Positions 1-8,355 are shown, counted from the first letter of the stretch. The stretch is DNA of 64,000 bases from Eubacteriaceae bacterium (GCA_009782515.1 WRIY01000003.1:62001-126000); one strand, 5' to 3'. Notes: a model not told the origin generated them from the sequence alone. Program-made: numbers and translations.

Positions 1-542
1 TGAGCCCTAAAAAGGCTTGCAATATCATCGCTAAGCTTAGCGCTTTCGGATCCCGCTCCGTGTTTGTCGGCTTGCTCCTCAATAACATATCCAAATGTAT
101 AATAAATAACAGTGCGCACAATGCATTGCGCCATGCTTGTTTCAACGTGTGCGCTATATAAAGAAACGAGCGAATACTGCATAAGCCTGGCTAAAGTAAT
201 AGCAGGGTAAAGATGCGCACCCGCAACTACCCGCCCTCCATCCGGATAGGCCAGCATTGCTTTGCGCAGAAGCAAAATATGCTTGATCAGCCAGTCTTGC
301 CATGGCTGCCTTGCTTCTCTGGGCTCAAAATCCCCCATGCCTTTGCGCAGAATAAATTCAGCCATATAATCTACAAGCACGGCTTTATTCTTAAAATGCC
401 AGTAAATCGCCGGATTTTTAACATTTAGCTTTGATGCTATATTGCGCATTGATAAAGCGTCGTAACCGTTTTCGGACAAGAGTTCCAGTGCAGTTTCAAT
501 TATTTCCTGTTGTTTCCCGCTTAGTTCCAAATCATATTGCAT
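1..542 (-). CDS. TetR-class transcriptional repressor, partial (C-terminus off window)
   Basis: The reverse strand is open from an ATG at 542 to the window edge, 180 codons. The first 50 residues form a TetR helix-turn-helix (MRNIASKLNV, then AIYWHFKNKAVL). The remainder resembles the tetracycline-repressor subclass rather than generic AcrR: WQDWLIKH, a YPDGGRVVAGAHLYP stretch and a helical region ending in a TFGYVIEEQ-like segment match the layout of TetR itself. It probably binds DNA as a dimer and releases it on binding a small ligand, which cannot be told from sequence. It is divergent from the amidohydrolase at 833, and its own promoter overlaps one of two matching palindromes, so autoregulation is inferred. 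The ribosome binding site is weak (AAAGG about 11 bases upstream). An efflux or detoxification role is possible but not shown; no tet efflux gene is nearby. Confidence 0.85.
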   Translation of the reverse strand, partial: MQYDLELSGKQQEIIETALELLSENGYDALSMRNIASKLNVKNPAIYWHFKNKAVLVDYMAEFILRKGMGDFEPREARQPWQDWLIKHILLLRKAMLAYPDGGRVVAGAHLYPAITLARLMQYSLVSLYSAHVETSMAQCIVRTVIYYTFGYVIEEQADKHGAGSESAKLSDDIASLFRA

Positions 543-563
543 ATATTTTTTGCCTTTTGCTTC

Positions 564-593
564 ATTATAGCATGAACTCTTTAGCAGTGCTAA
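564..593 (-). promoter_or_regulatory. Promoter of the TetR-class gene
   Basis: On the minus strand a perfect TATAAT lies at 569-564 and TTAGCA at 593-588 sits in the -35 position with an 18-base spacer. The -35 element is half of the operator at 581-593, so repressor binding would block polymerase. Confidence 0.6.
581..593. promoter_or_regulatory. Operator copy 1 for the TetR-class repressor
   Basis: TTAGCA-G-TGCTAA is a palindrome around one central base, extended by one more T/A pair on each side. The same 13-base core recurs at 653-665. The pair flanks the divergent promoters between the repressor and the amidohydrolase, the usual arrangement for TetR-family autoregulation. Confidence 0.65.
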
Positions 594-611
594 ATAATTT
601 TGAAATAACCC

Positions 612-641
612 TTGACACACTCTCCTCAGCAATGGTAAAGT
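612..641 (+). promoter_or_regulatory. Promoter of the amidohydrolase gene
   Basis: TTGACA at 612-617 is a consensus -35. TAAAGT at 636-641 is a fair -10 with an 18-base spacer. The operator at 653-665 would fall just after the start point, giving a leader of roughly 185 bases before the gene at 833. Confidence 0.55.
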
Positions 642-652
642 AAAAGTGCAAT

Positions 653-665
653 TTAGCACTGCTAA
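653..665. promoter_or_regulatory. Operator copy 2 for the TetR-class repressor
   Basis: TTAGCA-C-TGCTAA is the same palindrome as at 581-593 with the central base complemented. It lies just downstream of the amidohydrolase promoter, where binding would block transcription. The 666-832 leader also holds a GGCGCA-A-TGCGCC palindrome near 765 but no further gene. Confidence 0.65.
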
Positions 666-832
666 GGAAAGATGCGAAAAAGACAAGGCATATTGTTCCA
701 GGTTATCGATTCATAAAGCGCGCACGAGCAATGCTTGCCACAGCAAAACGCTTTATGGCAAAAAGGCGCAATGCGCCTCTGAAAGCATAAATGCGCATCG
801 AAAGCGATAGCTAAATCCAGTGGAGGTGAATA

Positions 833-2065
833 ATGATCGCCAATTCAAATGAGCAAATGAGCGCAATAGTCAACGCGCGTATTTTCGATGGCGTAAATAT
901 TATCAGCGGCAGCAATCGCGCTGTGCTGATTAAAGGCAGATACATAGAGGCTGTAACTGATAAACTGCCTGAAAAAACACGCATTATTGACGCAAAGGGG
1001 GCTACGCTGATTCCAGGCCTAATTGATTCCCACGTGCACACTGATATTGGCGGCTTATGCGATGCTTTAAAATTCGGGGTAACGACTGAGCTTGAGATGA
1101 TGGGGCGCTGGACAAAAAAACAACGCGAACAAATAGCTGGCCGAGATGATATTGCTGATTTGCGCTCTCCCGGAATGGGCGCAACGCCAAAAGGGGGGCA
1201 CCCAACTGAATATGCATCTCAAAGCTTGCTGAACCGCTTGTTTGTCCGCTACCTATTCCCGTTCGTGCAAACACCCCGACAAGCGGTTAAATTCGTAAAC
1301 AAACAGATTTCCAGTGGAGCTGACTATATAAAAATATTCATCGAAGACGGAAGCTGCATTGGCTACCCTGGGCTTGCGGAATTAGATGATGCGACGATAA
1401 GAGCAGCAATAGACGAAGCGCACAGGCACAATAAGCTCACAATCGCGCATGTAACAACGGCTGATGCAACACACAGGGCTATCAGCGCCGGAATTGATGG
1501 GCTTGGCCATCTTTTTTTCGACTGCAATTCGAATCCAGCGCTTATTGAGCGAATTGCAAAGTCCGGTGTGTTTGTCATACCTACCACCGTAACTCTTTCG
1601 AGCGCGTTCGGCAACACTGCTGCAGATTTGGCTGCTGACAGCCGTGTATCTTCAAAGCTGAGCAAGGAATGGCTTAGCTCCCTCTCCCGCAGCATGAATG
1701 TCTACCCGAAGGGAAAACTCGAAAACGCCTTCGCAGCTATAAAAGCTCTCCACAGCTGTGGCGTAGACATCCTGGCTGGCTCTGATGTGTCGGAGCCAAC
1801 ACCGGAGCTGGGCGGCCTGGCACATGGCGCGAGCCTTCACCATGAATTGCAGTTACTGGCCGCAGCTGGCCTTAAGCCCATTGAGGCTTTGCGATGCGCT
1901 GCTTTCACGCCTGCGAAAAGGTTTGCTCTAAGCGATCGCGGAAGCATATCTGCCGGCAAATTGGCTGACCTTGTATTAATAGAAGGAAATCCAATGGACT
2001 GTATTTCAGATACACTGTCTATTCGAACAGTCTGGCGCCATGGCGCCGTGCTGCAAGCGCAATGA
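833..2065 (+). CDS. Metal-dependent amidohydrolase, imidazolonepropionase-like
   Basis: This 410-residue protein has the amidohydrolase superfamily layout: a small beta domain, then a TIM barrel starting with the metal-binding HVH at residues 67-69. Further ligands appear in order: a lysine at 167 (DYIKIFIEDG), His206 (TIAHVT), His226 (GLGHLFFD) and the catalytic Asp318 (LAGSDVS). The C-terminal segment with GKLADLVLIEGNP returns to the beta domain, typical of the imidazolonepropionase/prolidase-like branch. It probably hydrolyses a cyclic amide or peptide-like bond in the cytoplasm; no signal peptide is seen and the substrate is unknown. The start is supported by GGAGGTG six bases upstream. 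Control by the adjacent TetR-class repressor is inferred from the operators. It stands alone, with metY converging behind it. Confidence 0.85.
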   Translation: MIANSNEQMSAIVNARIFDGVNIISGSNRAVLIKGRYIEAVTDKLPEKTRIIDAKGATLIPGLIDSHVHTDIGGLCDALKFGVTTELEMMGRWTKKQREQIAGRDDIADLRSPGMGATPKGGHPTEYASQSLLNRLFVRYLFPFVQTPRQAVKFVNKQISSGADYIKIFIEDGSCIGYPGLAELDDATIRAAIDEAHRHNKLTIAHVTTADATHRAISAGIDGLGHLFFDCNSNPALIERIAKSGVFVIPTTVTLSSAFGNTAADLAADSRVSSKLSKEWLSSLSRSMNVYPKGKLENAFAAIKALHSCGVDILAGSDVSEPTPELGGLAHGASLHHELQLLAAAGLKPIEALRCAAFTPAKRFALSDRGSISAGKLADLVLIEGNPMDCISDTLSIRTVWRHGAVLQAQ

Positions 2066-2090
2066 AAAAATGCGCTATTTTTAATAGCGC
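2065..2090 (-). terminator. Rho-independent terminator for metY
   Basis: GCGCTATT and AATAGCGC (2072-2090) form an 8-base stem with a 3-base loop, followed on the minus strand by a run of six T. It lies about 110 bases past the metY stop, at the end of the convergent amidohydrolase gene. Confidence 0.65.
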
Positions 2091-2200
2091 GCTTGTTCTC
2101 GTTGCCGATAATTTTACTCTGTTTGTGGTTATATGCTGTTTTCAGCCTGTACACTCAGCCTTCTAATGCCGAAGGCATTTGACAGCGCTTTGCCGCCAAG

Positions 2201-3496
2201 TTATACAGCCATTGCGTCAAGCGCTTTGGCCAGGGCGCTTATAATGTCGCTTATGTTTTCTATGCCAATAGAGAGCCGTATAGTTCCAGCAGAAATGCCT
2301 GAGCTTTCCAGCTCCTCTGGCGTCATTTGTGAGTGGGTTGTAGAGGCAGGGTGTATCACCAGGGATTTCGAATCTGCGACATTCGCCAGGTTTGAAAAAA
2401 GCTCCAAGTTGTCGATAAACACCCTCGCGCTTTCGAATCCGCCTTTGATCACAAAGGTAAAGATAGAGCCGCCCCCATTTGGGAAATACTTCTTATACAG
2501 GCTATGGTCTCTGTTAAGAGGCAGGCATGGGTGGTTTACTTTTTCAACAGCCGGATGGCCCGCCAGGAACTGTGCTGCCTTCTCTGCGTTTTCTGCATGC
2601 CTTTGCACCCGCAGCGGCAAAGTTTGAAGGCCCTGCAAAAGCATGAAGGAGTTCATTGGGCTAATGACTGCGCCAGTATCGCGCATATAAGCTGTGCGCA
2701 GCTTGGCAATATAAGCCTCGTTTCCGGCTATTTCAGTAAAGATGGCGCCATGATAGCTATCGTTGGGCTCTGAAAGGCCGGGAAACTTCCCGCTTGCTGC
2801 CCAATCGAACTTTCCGGCATCCACAACGATCCCTCCCATGGCTACGCCGTGGCCGCCTATAAATTTAGTAGCTGAGTGGATTATTATGTCGCAGCCATAT
2901 TCAATAGGCCTAAACAGCACCGGGGTTGCAAAAGTGCTGTCGATTATAACAGGAAGGCCATGGCTGTGCGCTATTTCTACGATCTGCTCAAAGTCTAAAA
3001 TTGTGCAGTTGGGGTTGCCCATAGATTCAATAAATACAGCCTTCGTATTATCCTGAATTGCTGATTCAAAGTTAGCCGGATCGCTTCCATCAACAAAAGT
3101 GCATGAGATCCCAATATCTTCAAAAGTATGGGCAAACAGGTTGTAGCTGCCTCCATATATAGCAACATCAGAAACGATATGATCGCCGGCGCCAGCGATA
3201 TTAAGTATTGCTCCGGTAACAGCGGCAGCACCTGATGCAAAGGCGAGAGCGGCAACGCCACCCTCAAGCGCTGCAACCCTTTTTTCAAAGACGTCAGTGG
3301 TAGGGTTTCCAAGCCTTGTATATATATAGCCGTCTTCTTCAAGGGCAAATCTTTTCACTGCGGTATCAAAGCTGTCAAATACATAGGATGTGCTCATATA
3401 TATCGGAACTGCTCTTGCGCCTGTCGCTGTGTCCGGCGCTTCCTGGCCAGCATGCAGGGCTATGGTCTCGATTTTGTAGCCGTTATTGTTGTCCAT
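2201..3496 (-). CDS. metY: O-acetylhomoserine sulfhydrylase (Cys/Met metabolism PLP enzyme)
   Basis: This 431-residue enzyme makes homocysteine from O-acetylhomoserine and sulfide in methionine biosynthesis, in the cytoplasm. It carries the full Cys/Met metabolism PLP-dependent fold: TIALHAGQE at the N-terminus, YTRLGNPTT near 59, the SATK motif with the PLP lysine at 211, and FIGGHG just after. The insertion before the final domain (KFPGLSEPNDSYHG) is characteristic of the longer OAH sulfhydrylases rather than cystathionine gamma-synthase. I chose the ATG at 3496 because GGGAG precedes it by about nine bases; an upstream in-frame ATG at 3568 would add 24 unconserved residues and lacks a ribosome binding site. 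No SAM riboswitch is recognisable in the leader. Confidence 0.92.
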   Translation of the reverse strand: MDNNNGYKIETIALHAGQEAPDTATGARAVPIYMSTSYVFDSFDTAVKRFALEEDGYIYTRLGNPTTDVFEKRVAALEGGVAALAFASGAAAVTGAILNIAGAGDHIVSDVAIYGGSYNLFAHTFEDIGISCTFVDGSDPANFESAIQDNTKAVFIESMGNPNCTILDFEQIVEIAHSHGLPVIIDSTFATPVLFRPIEYGCDIIIHSATKFIGGHGVAMGGIVVDAGKFDWAASGKFPGLSEPNDSYHGAIFTEIAGNEAYIAKLRTAYMRDTGAVISPMNSFMLLQGLQTLPLRVQRHAENAEKAAQFLAGHPAVEKVNHPCLPLNRDHSLYKKYFPNGGGSIFTFVIKGGFESARVFIDNLELFSNLANVADSKSLVIHPASTTHSQMTPEELESSGISAGTIRLSIGIENISDIISALAKALDAMAV

Positions 3497-3608
3497 TATT
3501 AGTCTCCCAGAATTGCCTGCCAAATCTTGAGCCGAAAGGAAGATACTGTGTTTCTTATTGACAGGCATAAATTATTATGCTAGAATATGCTCACGGGTGA
3601 AACCGTAA

Positions 3609-3636
3609 ATTATAAACAATACAAAGCGATGGTAAA
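3609..3636 (-). promoter_or_regulatory. metY: Likely metY promoter
   Basis: On the minus strand TATAAT (3614-3609) follows TTTACC (3636-3631) at 16 bases. The -35 overlaps the hairpin at the end of the dnaJ-like gene. An ACGG...CCGT hairpin follows in the leader, without riboswitch signature. Confidence 0.45.
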
Positions 3637-3658
3637 GCGGTGAAAAACACCGTTTTAC
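3632..3658. terminator. Hairpin at the end of the J-domain gene
   Basis: GTAAAGCGGTG and CACCGTTTTAC pair around an AAAAA loop with one G-T pair. The stop codon of the J-domain gene lies inside the stem. The T-run follows on the plus strand, so as a terminator it would act best against antisense transcription; on the minus strand it may be only a 3' stabiliser. Confidence 0.45.
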
Positions 3659-4374
3659 TGTTTTTTGGGCTTTGATGTTTTTAGTTTCATCCGGTTTCGC
3701 ATGAATCGTACAATTGAAAGTGTCAGTGTAGCTGGCATGAGCGATATTGTGCACGCAAGCAAAGGCACAATAACAAGGTTTTCGTGTATAGTGAAAGGCT
3801 CGTATAGTATTGATACTGAAACTACATTATATACAAGCGAAAATAACAGGGCATAAATAATGCTGATAAAAAAAACGTCAATTCTCACATCGAAGCGTAT
3901 GCCTACAAATATAACGACAGACAGCGCCATAAGAGCAGAATAAGCAAAGACAAGCATTAGCTTCATTGTCTCAGACGAAGTAATGGCATAAAGCAGCCAA
4001 ATAATTGCAGAAAACGCCAGAGCTATTCTTCCCGGCGCTGTGTTCCAGGTCTCGACTTCGCCTACCGGCATATGGGCTTTCTTGTCTTTTGCAGGCTTTA
4101 GCGGCGTTTCAACTTTTCTAACGCTCGTTTGGTATGTACGCTCATTTTTCGTAAAATAGCCTACAGCAGGTATGCTCAGATCATACCTTTCGCGCTTTCC
4201 CGGATCGGACAGAGTGTCGTAAGCAACATTAACATCCTGCATAATCTTTTCAGCATAGTTTTTGTCGCCCTTGTATATGTCAGGGTGAAATTTTTTTGCA
4301 AGGCCTTTATAAGCAGTTCTTATTTCATCTTGGGAAGCGCTTCGCTTAACGCCAAGAGTTTTATAGTAATCCAT
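3655..4374 (-). CDS. J-domain membrane protein
   Basis: The 239-residue protein opens with a complete J domain (MDYYKTLGVKRSASQDEI, HPD at 30-32, then YDTLSDPGKRERYD), which stimulates DnaK ATPase. No Gly/Phe region or zinc-finger cysteines follow, so it is not a general DnaJ. Instead the C-terminal half has about four hydrophobic segments (roughly 118-134, 137-158, 165-188, 196-220) and a basic tail. It would therefore recruit DnaK to the membrane. It is the last gene of a minus-strand cluster with the TPM, zinc-ribbon and SPFH proteins, about 110 bases after the TPM gene, and may be cotranscribed. Specific client unknown. Confidence 0.8.
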   Translation of the reverse strand: MDYYKTLGVKRSASQDEIRTAYKGLAKKFHPDIYKGDKNYAEKIMQDVNVAYDTLSDPGKRERYDLSIPAVGYFTKNERTYQTSVRKVETPLKPAKDKKAHMPVGEVETWNTAPGRIALAFSAIIWLLYAITSSETMKLMLVFAYSALMALSVVIFVGIRFDVRIDVFFISIIYALLFSLVYNVVSVSILYEPFTIHENLVIVPLLACTISLMPATLTLSIVRFMRNRMKLKTSKPKKQ

Positions 4375-4483
4375 TCTTAGCCCTCATTAATGAAATTATA
4401 GCACAAATAGAAAATTTCTGCACATTTCATATTCTAGTGCAAATTTTGATCGCTACAATCCTCGCAGCTTAATCGAAAAGCAT

Positions 4484-5293
4484 CTAGAACTTACCCCCAT
4501 GGCCACCTCTGTCGCTCGAGCTTGAGCTAGAGCTTGATGAGCGTGAGGATCTGTCGTCGTCAGAATCCCTCTTTACCCTTGATGTCGTTGAGTAAAGGTA
4601 GATATCATTTGAATGTGTAACCTTGAAGCTGTTCTTAACAATATAATCGCTGGCATACCTGTTTTCTCTCGCTGTATTCATGGAAACTCTCATTACTGAT
4701 GTTATTATCAGCGCTATGCCCACGCTTGCTATAAGAATATACCAGAAATAGTCTCGAATGGTTTTTGGAGCCTCATAATGCTCATACCCGTTGCTCTGGC
4801 TGTTATTGCCCGGGTACAGTATTTCGTTTCTGCAGAGCTCAGCAAACAGCTTAAAGCAGCTGTAGGCGTCACCATTTTGCAGGTGCGGCATGCATTGGTT
4901 CCAAATTCTATCGATCGCCCTATCATCGATTATTTCATTGCCAGTGCCGTTTGTTACAATATACCAGTCGCGTTCACCCATGTTGATGAACAGCATAACG
5001 CCATTGCGCCTCTCGCTAATGCCATACTCGTACTGATCGTACATATTGTTTGCATAATCCCTAACAGTGCCGGTTATTGACATAACAGTCACAACTGAAA
5101 TATCTACCTGCGTTTCTTCAGCGTATGAAAGAAATAAACTATTAAGCGATTCTGCTTCGCTTGTGGTGAGCAGGTTTGCCCTGTCGACTACATGCGGAAT
5201 AGATGCGTTAGGCCCGCTTGAGCCATATACGCTTGTCATTAGCAATAAAACTAATGCCACAATAGCGGATGCAGCAGCTAAGTTTTTTTTCAT
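4484..5293 (-). CDS. TPM-domain membrane-anchored protein (YgcG/Psb32-like)
   Basis: The 269-residue protein has an N-terminal signal or anchor segment (about 5-24), a TPM domain (about 33-155) beginning VVDRANLLTTSEAESLNSLF and including RNGVMLFINMGERDWYIVTNG and the acidic DDRAIDRIW, then a second membrane helix (about 183-203). The tail is a run of serines ending in RGGHGGKF, the low-complexity GG-rich tail seen in many TPM proteins. The TPM domain would lie outside the cytoplasm. TPM proteins are linked to photosystem repair in plants and to envelope quality control or phosphatase-like activity in bacteria; the precise role here is unknown. It lies in the SPFH/zinc-ribbon operon, a recurring association in Clostridia. 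Confidence 0.85.
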   Translation of the reverse strand: MKKNLAAASAIVALVLLLMTSVYGSSGPNASIPHVVDRANLLTTSEAESLNSLFLSYAEETQVDISVVTVMSITGTVRDYANNMYDQYEYGISERRNGVMLFINMGERDWYIVTNGTGNEIIDDRAIDRIWNQCMPHLQNGDAYSCFKLFAELCRNEILYPGNNSQSNGYEHYEAPKTIRDYFWYILIASVGIALIITSVMRVSMNTARENRYASDYIVKNSFKVTHSNDIYLYSTTSRVKRDSDDDRSSRSSSSSSSSSDRGGHGGKF

Positions 5294-5442
5294 TTGGTAA
5301 AGTCACTCAGGAGGCAGCCATTGCTCAATTTGATGTGATACAGCTGCCTCTCCCTTTGTTTAGTTGCAGTATGGCTTTTTGTTGGCTTGCTTCAAAGGCT
5401 GTATACATAGCAAGCCCCAATATGGCAGACAGCATGCCTTTT

Positions 5443-6513
5443 TCATATTAGCAATGAGGCAACAAACGTTGCAATAGCTGTGAATGCTGCACTCAGCCCG
5501 ATTAGAAACATTAAGTATCTTGCATTATCTATTGGAAGCTTTCCAACAAACTTGCCTGTTTGCCCATTCATGGCATAATGGAAGTCTTCGCCATTATATT
5601 TAACGCTGAGCATCCACACCGGAAGAAGCGCATACCTTGTCTGTGCCTGTTGAAGCTGAACAGATGATGACTCTTCAGTAACGCCGCTGTATCCAGAGCA
5701 TGTCGATGCCAATTGCTGAATTGTTGAGCGCGTTATCCGCTCATTTGCTTTCGGCTGGCACTCTTCAACATCCTCATCATATCTGTCAGCAAAGTAGCCA
5801 GATAGATATGATGTCTTAAATTCCTTTATATCTACATACCTATATGGCTCAATGGCTTGCATGTATGCATCATCTGCTTGCTTTGAAGCATCTACCGGCA
5901 CATCTTCAAAGGAAATGTTGCCCGAGCGTTTCAAGGCATAATGCCTTGTTTCAGTGTAGCGGTAATTTTTATCAGACCAGGATCTTGATGTTGTACCCCT
6001 AAATGTGGCATTAGCCTTTGCACTGCAGCCAAACAGCCAGAAGGGCACATAAATGCCCTTGATCTCGCTAATGGTGTTTTGGGACTTAAACATTGGCGGC
6101 AAAAGGGGTTTATTTGAGAAGAATTTTTCAAATGCCTCTGTTGCCTGCTTTTTGTTAAGCTTAAAGGGGATAATGCAGTCAGGCTTAAGCATGCCGGATA
6201 TATTTTTTGTATATATAGCCGGATTGCCGCAAAAAGGGCAGCTCGAGGCTGCTGTGGTTGCCTGTGTGACAATTTCTCCTCCGCAAGAAGGGCAGCTATA
6301 GGCCACAAGCTCTTCTAGCTCGCTTTCAAGCCACTCATTTTCATTGTCTTCCTCAGGCCAGTCAAACGAATCTTTTTCATCGCCCTCCATATATGAGTTC
6401 ATTGCCTCAACATCAAACTCATTGCCGCAGGAATCACAAAATAGCTTCTGTCGTGATGAATCAAATCTTAGCGCTGCGCCGCAGCTTGGGCATTTATATT
6501 CAACAACAGCCAT
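5443..6513 (-). CDS. TFIIB-type zinc-ribbon protein with C-terminal membrane helix
   Basis: This 356-residue protein begins with a zinc ribbon (YKCPSCGAAL ... LFCDSCGNEF) and carries a second near residue 74 (YSCPSCGGEI ... SSCPFCGNPA). The middle region includes KPDCIIPFKLNKKQATEAF and IKGIYVPFWLFGCSAKANATF, conserved in the TFIIB-type zinc-ribbon family of Firmicutes. One hydrophobic segment ends the protein (about 333-355), so the ribbons would face the cytoplasm at the membrane. Function is not established for the family. It starts 11 bases after the SPFH gene stop, so the two are cotranscribed and probably act together. Confidence 0.82.
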   Translation of the reverse strand: MAVVEYKCPSCGAALRFDSSRQKLFCDSCGNEFDVEAMNSYMEGDEKDSFDWPEEDNENEWLESELEELVAYSCPSCGGEIVTQATTAASSCPFCGNPAIYTKNISGMLKPDCIIPFKLNKKQATEAFEKFFSNKPLLPPMFKSQNTISEIKGIYVPFWLFGCSAKANATFRGTTSRSWSDKNYRYTETRHYALKRSGNISFEDVPVDASKQADDAYMQAIEPYRYVDIKEFKTSYLSGYFADRYDEDVEECQPKANERITRSTIQQLASTCSGYSGVTEESSSVQLQQAQTRYALLPVWMLSVKYNGEDFHYAMNGQTGKFVGKLPIDNARYLMFLIGLSAAFTAIATFVASLLI

Positions 6514-6524
6514 TAAACACCCCT

Positions 6525-7823
6525 TTAGCTATTTGTTGCGAATGGTTTGCCGCACTCAGGGCAGAACTTTGGCGGCGCTTGCCCTTCAGGCAGCTCCCAA
6601 CCGCAGCTTTCGCACTTAAGCGCAACAATCTCAGGTTTTGGCTCTCCGCATTCCGCGCAGAATTTGCCTGTATTGGATGTATTGCAGCGAGGGCATTCCC
6701 AAGTTCCAGCCGCAGCTGGCTTTGGCTTTCCGCAGGCTTTGCAGAAGTTGCCGGTATTGGCCTCTCCGCAGCTGCAAATCCATTCTCCAGCTTTTGTGGC
6801 TTCCTGGGCTTTTTGCGCATTAGCCATTTCAAACAGGTTGGAAGCGTTTGCGCCGCCGGAGCTTTGTGCCATGTTTAGGCCAACAAACCCTGACATAGCC
6901 CCGCCTTCGTTCTCTGCTGCTTTCTTCATCGCATCAGCTTGGGCTTCAATGAGTGTAGCGCCGGCCAGGCCCGGATCTCTAAGCGCAGAGCTCTTTTGAA
7001 GCTGCTTGATCATATCTTCATCCTCTTTTGGCGCTGTAATGGAATTTATGCTCAAAGATGAAATAGCCAAACCTCTTGAATCGCTCCATTTTGGAGAAAG
7101 AATTTCGCTTAAGGCCTGTGTTAGCTCAAATGTTTGTCCGGGAAGCGAACTATAGCGGATGCCCTGATCAGACAGCTTGGCAAATGCAGGCTGCAGCGCC
7201 GTAAGCATTTCTGCCCTAAGCGTGCTCTCTATTTGCGAAGTTGTAAATTCATTCTCAAAATTGCCGCACACATTTTTGTAAAAAAGCATAGGGTCGATTA
7301 GCCGATAAGAAAACTCGCCGTTTAAACGAAGCGATATATCAACATCAAGGTTTATGTTTCTGTCAACAACCCTAAATGGTATTGGATTTTGGGTCCCGTA
7401 TTTATTGCCGTATACTTCTTTTGTGTTAAAGAAATATATCCTTTGGTCTTTGCCTGGCTCTCCGCCAAATCCGATCCTTTGGCCGATTGACTGGAATGTG
7501 CCCAAAATTCCCTTGCCCAGCCCTCCGTAAAATATGCTGGGCTCAGAGGATGTGTCGTATAAGAATTCGCCAGCCTCTGCGCATAAGTCAACTATGGCAC
7601 CTTGGTCAACAATCATCATGCACTGGCCTTCATTGACTGCTACGATTGAGCCATTTGAAATAATGTTTTCGCTTCCTCTTTTATTCGAAGAGCGCTTTCC
7701 GGCCCGTTTTTGGCCTTTCGTTGCCAAAACGTTTGCCGGCATCGAAGTGCAGTAGAAATAGTCGCGCCATTCGTCAGCAAGAGTTCCGCCAATTGCTCCT
7801 GCTACAGCTTTAATTAGTCCCAT
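6525..7823 (-). CDS. SPFH-domain protein with C-terminal zinc ribbons (virion-core-like)
   Basis: The 432-residue protein has an SPFH/band-7 core of about 300 residues, recognisable as the virion-core-like subfamily: IKAVAGAIGGTLADEWRDYF at the N-terminus, then FYGGLGKGILGTF and PIPFRVVDRNINLDVDISL. Three zinc ribbons follow in the last 90 residues, with cysteine pairs in WICSCGE, FCKACGK, WECPRCN, FCAECGE, KCESCGW and FCPECGK. SPFH proteins form membrane-associated oligomers. It heads the operon SPFH, zinc-ribbon, TPM, J-domain. AGGGA lies eight bases before the ATG. A 9-base inverted repeat sits directly upstream in the leader. Confidence 0.85.
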   Translation of the reverse strand: MGLIKAVAGAIGGTLADEWRDYFYCTSMPANVLATKGQKRAGKRSSNKRGSENIISNGSIVAVNEGQCMMIVDQGAIVDLCAEAGEFLYDTSSEPSIFYGGLGKGILGTFQSIGQRIGFGGEPGKDQRIYFFNTKEVYGNKYGTQNPIPFRVVDRNINLDVDISLRLNGEFSYRLIDPMLFYKNVCGNFENEFTTSQIESTLRAEMLTALQPAFAKLSDQGIRYSSLPGQTFELTQALSEILSPKWSDSRGLAISSLSINSITAPKEDEDMIKQLQKSSALRDPGLAGATLIEAQADAMKKAAENEGGAMSGFVGLNMAQSSGGANASNLFEMANAQKAQEATKAGEWICSCGEANTGNFCKACGKPKPAAAGTWECPRCNTSNTGKFCAECGEPKPEIVALKCESCGWELPEGQAPPKFCPECGKPFATNS

Positions 7824-7838
7824 TTTGCATCCCTACTA

Positions 7839-7860
7839 TGCATAGGCTTGTGCCTATGCA
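7839..7860 (-). promoter_or_regulatory. Inverted repeat in the SPFH-operon leader
   Basis: TGCATAGGC and GCCTATGCA pair perfectly around a 4-base loop, 16 bases before the SPFH start and overlapping the ribosome binding site region. It could be an operator or a translational hairpin. The rest of 7861-8328 shows no gene; a CAAAGGCATTGCCTTTTG palindrome lies near 7933. Confidence 0.45.
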
Positions 7861-8328
7861 AACTCTTTCTTGTTTTTTCTTGTTTATTGTTAATTCGAAA
7901 TACCTGTCTTTTTTCTTTCATCCGAAACTGCAAAGGCATTGCCTTTTGCTTTTTATATAGCCATAGATCGCTTGCACTGCTTTTGTTGCTCTTTAGCCGC
8001 ATGGGCAGCATATATATTGGTGCCTACTTATGTAGTTTAGCAAATGAAGCTGTTTGAAACCAGTGGTTTGTATAGCAATTGTGCTGCAAGCATTTTATGG
8101 CAGTTTTTGAAATGTCTAGAGCTTTTCTGATATTTATGAAGCGCTTTTTGCTGCATAAAATATGGCACGAAAAACTTTGAAAATGCATGCCATTTGCATA
8201 TAAGCCCATTAGCTCTATACGCCAAAATCATTAATTATTATGAAACCGGGCAGTGTTTGCCTTTTATTGTTCAGCTTATTGATGTATTGTGGTTAGGTGC
8301 GCTATTTATATTCGAAAAATGTGCACAT

Positions 8329-8334
8329 TATAAT
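8329..8334 (+). promoter_or_regulatory. -10 box of the cyclophilin gene
   Basis: A TATAAT stands 22 bases before the cyclophilin start, with only a poor TTTATA match near the -35 position. A strong AAAGGAG site follows. Confidence 0.4.
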
Positions 8335-8355
8335 TGTTATAAAGGAGCACTTAAA

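Noticed and set aside
765-777. Palindromes centred on GCAATGC/GCATTGC at 765, 7933, 18714 and other places, as a possible repeat family
   Set aside because: Only the centre is shared; arms differ and there is no constant spacing or context. The TTAGCANTGCTAA pair is kept separately because both full cores match and flank promoters.
3497-3654. SAM riboswitch before metY
   Set aside because: The leader is too short and lacks the S-box conserved core; only a small hairpin is present.
4729-5080. Open frames on both strands inside the TPM gene region
   Set aside because: They lie within a well-supported gene, lack ribosome binding sites and show no family features.
6547-6999. 150-codon plus-strand frame opposite the SPFH gene
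   Set aside because: It is the mirror of the cysteine/glycine-rich zinc-ribbon coding region; the minus-strand gene is clearly real.
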